35,806 bases of DNA, taken from NCBI GenBank assembly GCA_016872175.1, contig VHBA01000025.1, positions 1 to 35,806 on the forward strand. Reading direction: 5' to 3'. A program made the position numbers and the translations under genes. The stretch's first letter is position 1. Every line of letters begins with the position of its first letter. This DNA comes from Sphingomonadales bacterium (GTDB lineage: Bacteria; Bacteroidota; Bacteroidia; NS11-12g; UBA955). Below the pieces are notes generated by a model that did not search any database, was not told the DNA's origin, and was given only the letters and a program-made list of their open reading frames with translations. Below are positions 34,119 to 35,806 of the stretch, piece by piece.

Positions 34119-34841
34119 ATGAGGATCTGGTTTTTCTTCATTCTCAGCCTGATGGCAATCTCTCTTTCAGCTCAGCCTGATGTTAGCCACTCCTTGGGTT
34201 TAGGGCTATCTCGGTTTGGTGTGTCCGCATCTTTTCGAAACGACAAAAGCCCCAATGCACTCAATACAGTCTCGATAAAGCCTTCAGGTTTTTATTTGGA
34301 TGCAGGTAATATTCAGCATCCCCGAGAGGTGGCTGTTGTGAATACTGTCTTCCAAAATGCAGGAACATATAAAGTAGATAAAGTGAATTATGTCTGGACT
34401 TTCCGGCCTGGTTTACTTTATACCTATTTACTGAGTGAAAGAACAGACAGAAGAGCAATCGGTTTGAATCTTACTTCCGGTCCGGGCATAACGCTGGCTT
34501 ATGTTTGGCCAGTGTATGTTACCATACTTCAGGTAGATCCCTTCGGAAACGAATATTTTACCAATGTGCGGTATGATCCTGACATTCACAAAACTACAGA
34601 AATTGCCGGTCGAGCCGGATTTTCTGAAGGTTTCTCCGAAGGTAAAATAATCCCTGGTTTAACCTGGCAGGGCGGGCTCGATTTTCAATGGGCTAATTAT
34701 CGCGGGGACGTAAACACGCTGACACTGGGTGGACGTGTGGAAGCTTTTCCTAAAAAACTGCCCATTTTACACAACGGTGTGCTCAATAAAAGTGTATTGT
34801 CTTCCTTTTATATTAATTTTGCATTTGGATTGGGAGGTTAG
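34119..34841 (+). CDS. Exported outer-membrane beta-barrel-like protein of unknown function
   Basis: The 240-aa protein starts with a signal peptide ([19 protein letters not shown]). The mature part alternates polar and hydrophobic residues in beta-strand fashion, is rich in Gly, Tyr and Trp, and ends with a strand finishing FAFGLGG, all typical of small outer-membrane barrels. A short internal duplication, GFSEGFSEG, occurs near residue 170. I do not recognise a named family. The -7 element 5 nt before the ATG supports the start. The lipA gene follows after 17 nt, so both are probably co-transcribed, away from mraZ. Confidence 0.72.
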   Translation: MRIWFFFILSLMAISLSAQPDVSHSLGLGLSRFGVSASFRNDKSPNALNTVSIKPSGFYLDAGNIQHPREVAVVNTVFQNAGTYKVDKVNYVWTFRPGLLYTYLLSERTDRRAIGLNLTSGPGITLAYVWPVYVTILQVDPFGNEYFTNVRYDPDIHKTTEIAGRAGFSEGFSEGKIIPGLTWQGGLDFQWANYRGDVNTLTLGGRVEAFPKKLPILHNGVLNKSVLSSFYINFAFGLGG

Positions 34842-34858
34842 TCCCACTGTTTCAAACC

Positions 34859-35737
34859 TTGCTGGAGTTACCTGTCATATCTGCCGAGAAAGAACGCCGG
34901 CCTTCCAAACCTTCCTGGTTGAAAATTGCTTTGCCTACCGGCGAAAACTATACACGGGTCAAGCGTATTGTAAAGGAGAATAAGCTTCACACTATTTGTG
35001 AGGATGGCCGTTGTCCAAATATGGGCGAGTGCTGGGGTGCAGGAACTGCCACCTTCATGATTCTGGGCAATATATGCACACGCAGTTGTTCATTTTGTGC
35101 CGTAGCCACCGGGCGCCCCACCGAATATGATATTGATGAACCATATCGTGTAGCCGAGGCCGTGAAGCTGATGGGGGTGAAGCATTGTGTGATTACTTCC
35201 GTAAACCGCGACGAGCTTAAGGACAAAGGTGCCAGTGTTTGGGCAGCCACCATACGCGAGGTGAAACGGCAGAATCCCGAAACCACGATAGAGACATTAA
35301 TTCCGGACTTTAAAGCACAATGGGATTTGCTCTACATGGTGCTGGATGAAAGGCCTGATGTGGTTAGCCACAACATGGAAACGGTAGAAAGACTTTACAG
35401 AATTGTAAGGCCACAGGCCAAATATAGCCGGAGTTTGGAACAGATAAAACGTACCGCCGAATATGGCCTCAGAACCAAAAGTGGTGCCATGATGGGTTGT
35501 GGCGAAACACCGGAAGAGGTGCTGCAACTTATGGATGACCTGCATGCAAATCAATGCCATGTGCTTACCCTGGGGCAATACCTGCAACCCACAAAAATGC
35601 ATTTGCCGGTCGCTGAATTTGTTCATCCCGATCAATTTAAAGCATGGGAAACAGCAGGGCTGGCAAAGGGATTCCTGCACGTTGAAAGCGGTCCTATGGT
35701 AAGAAGCTCTTACCACGCAGAAAAGCACGTGCTTTAA
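34859..35737 (+). CDS. lipA: Lipoyl synthase LipA (radical SAM)
   Basis: The 292-aa radical SAM enzyme inserts two sulfurs into octanoyl groups on E2 and GcvH proteins. The auxiliary cluster is held by Cys47, Cys52 and Cys58 ([12 protein letters not shown]) and by the C-terminal RSSY motif (282-285); the SAM-binding cluster is at Cys73, Cys77 and Cys80 (CTRSCSFC). All are intact. No ATG precedes these motifs. TTG 34859 is taken as start because it gives MLELPVIS, matching Bacteroidota LipA proteins that begin M(I/L)ELP. It supplies the lipoyl group that odhB in this window needs. It ends 69 bp before the window edge. Confidence 0.96.
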   Translation: MLELPVISAEKERRPSKPSWLKIALPTGENYTRVKRIVKENKLHTICEDGRCPNMGECWGAGTATFMILGNICTRSCSFCAVATGRPTEYDIDEPYRVAEAVKLMGVKHCVITSVNRDELKDKGASVWAATIREVKRQNPETTIETLIPDFKAQWDLLYMVLDERPDVVSHNMETVERLYRIVRPQAKYSRSLEQIKRTAEYGLRTKSGAMMGCGETPEEVLQLMDDLHANQCHVLTLGQYLQPTKMHLPVAEFVHPDQFKAWETAGLAKGFLHVESGPMVRSSYHAEKHVL

Positions 35738-35806
35738 GCTGCTTCAGCCTATCCGCCAATTGTTTATGATGTAAGATACCTGTCATGATTTTGACATCAT
35801 TGAAAA

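Noticed and set aside
35722-35735. Perfect 14-bp palindrome AAAGCACGTGCTTT over the lipA end
   Set aside because: It lies in codons for the last lipA residues, has no loop or following T-tract, and so is not a convincing terminator or operator.
35781-35796. TGTCA-N6-TGACA hairpin after lipA
   Set aside because: Only five pairs and followed by A/T-mixed sequence; too weak to call a terminator, and the window ends 10 bp later.
1-35806. CRISPR arrays, insertion sequences, prophage or defence genes
   Set aside because: No regularly spaced repeats, transposase, integrase, nuclease-helicase or toxin-antitoxin pairs were seen; nearly all sequence is accounted for by recognisable genes.

Overview
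The window is ordinary chromosomal DNA of a member of the phylum Bacteroidota (order not resolvable from sequence alone). Four things support this. The gene families are typical of the group: a DUF2851 protein, a small conserved protein often mislabelled 'ABC transporter ATPase', a meso-DAP-type MurE, and an FtsZ ending in HDNVD. The promoters match the Bacteroidota -7 consensus TAnnTTTG and lie a few bases before start codons. Shine-Dalgarno sequences are largely absent. The outer-membrane/secreted proteins have signal peptides ending in AQ.

Layout. 1-180: a tRNA-Arg(ACG) gene on the minus strand and a divergent promoter region. 187-3104 (+): cutC and a secreted GH2 beta-mannosidase-like enzyme, overlapping by 25 bp. 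3083-6867 (-): odhB (2-oxoglutarate dehydrogenase E2), a zinc-type CDF exporter and a secreted GH20 hexosaminidase, ending tail-to-tail inside the GH2 gene. About 6960-8330: an AT-rich island holding one FabH-like ketoacyl synthase, unlike its neighbours in base composition. 8354-13838 (+): DUF2851 protein, L-2-hydroxyglutarate oxidase, SprT-like metalloprotein, GT2 glycosyltransferase and a UDP-galactopyranose-mutase-like flavoprotein. 13798-14871 (-): an exported Ycf48-like repeat protein. 14961-18743 (+): a CCG-domain Fe-S protein, a small conserved protein and an MFS exporter, all start/stop coupled, followed by a GT4 glycosyltransferase. 18809-33826 (-): a complete, very compact dcw cluster (division and cell wall), in transcription order mraZ-rsmH-ftsL-ftsI-murE-mraY-murD-ftsW-murG-murC-ftsQ-ftsA-ftsZ, closed by a strand-specific terminator. 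murF and ddl are absent from it. 34119-35737 (+): an exported beta-barrel-like protein and lipA, divergent from mraZ.

The dcw genes act as one programme: RsmH and MraZ at the head, lipid II synthesis by MurE/MurD/MurC/MraY/MurG, polymerisation and cross-linking by FtsW/FtsI, and the FtsL/FtsQ/FtsA/FtsZ divisome. The 292-bp gap between mraZ and the lipA unit is the most information-rich non-coding stretch. It holds two sets of TGGGN repeats with a 10-nt period, matching the E. coli MraZ-operator pattern: one set reads toward mraZ and the other toward the lipA-side genes. It also holds a perfect DnaA box and an inverted repeat. I see no CRISPR array, insertion sequence, phage or obvious defence system. 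No wholly new system is claimed; the strongest lead is the two-sided MraZ-operator arrangement.
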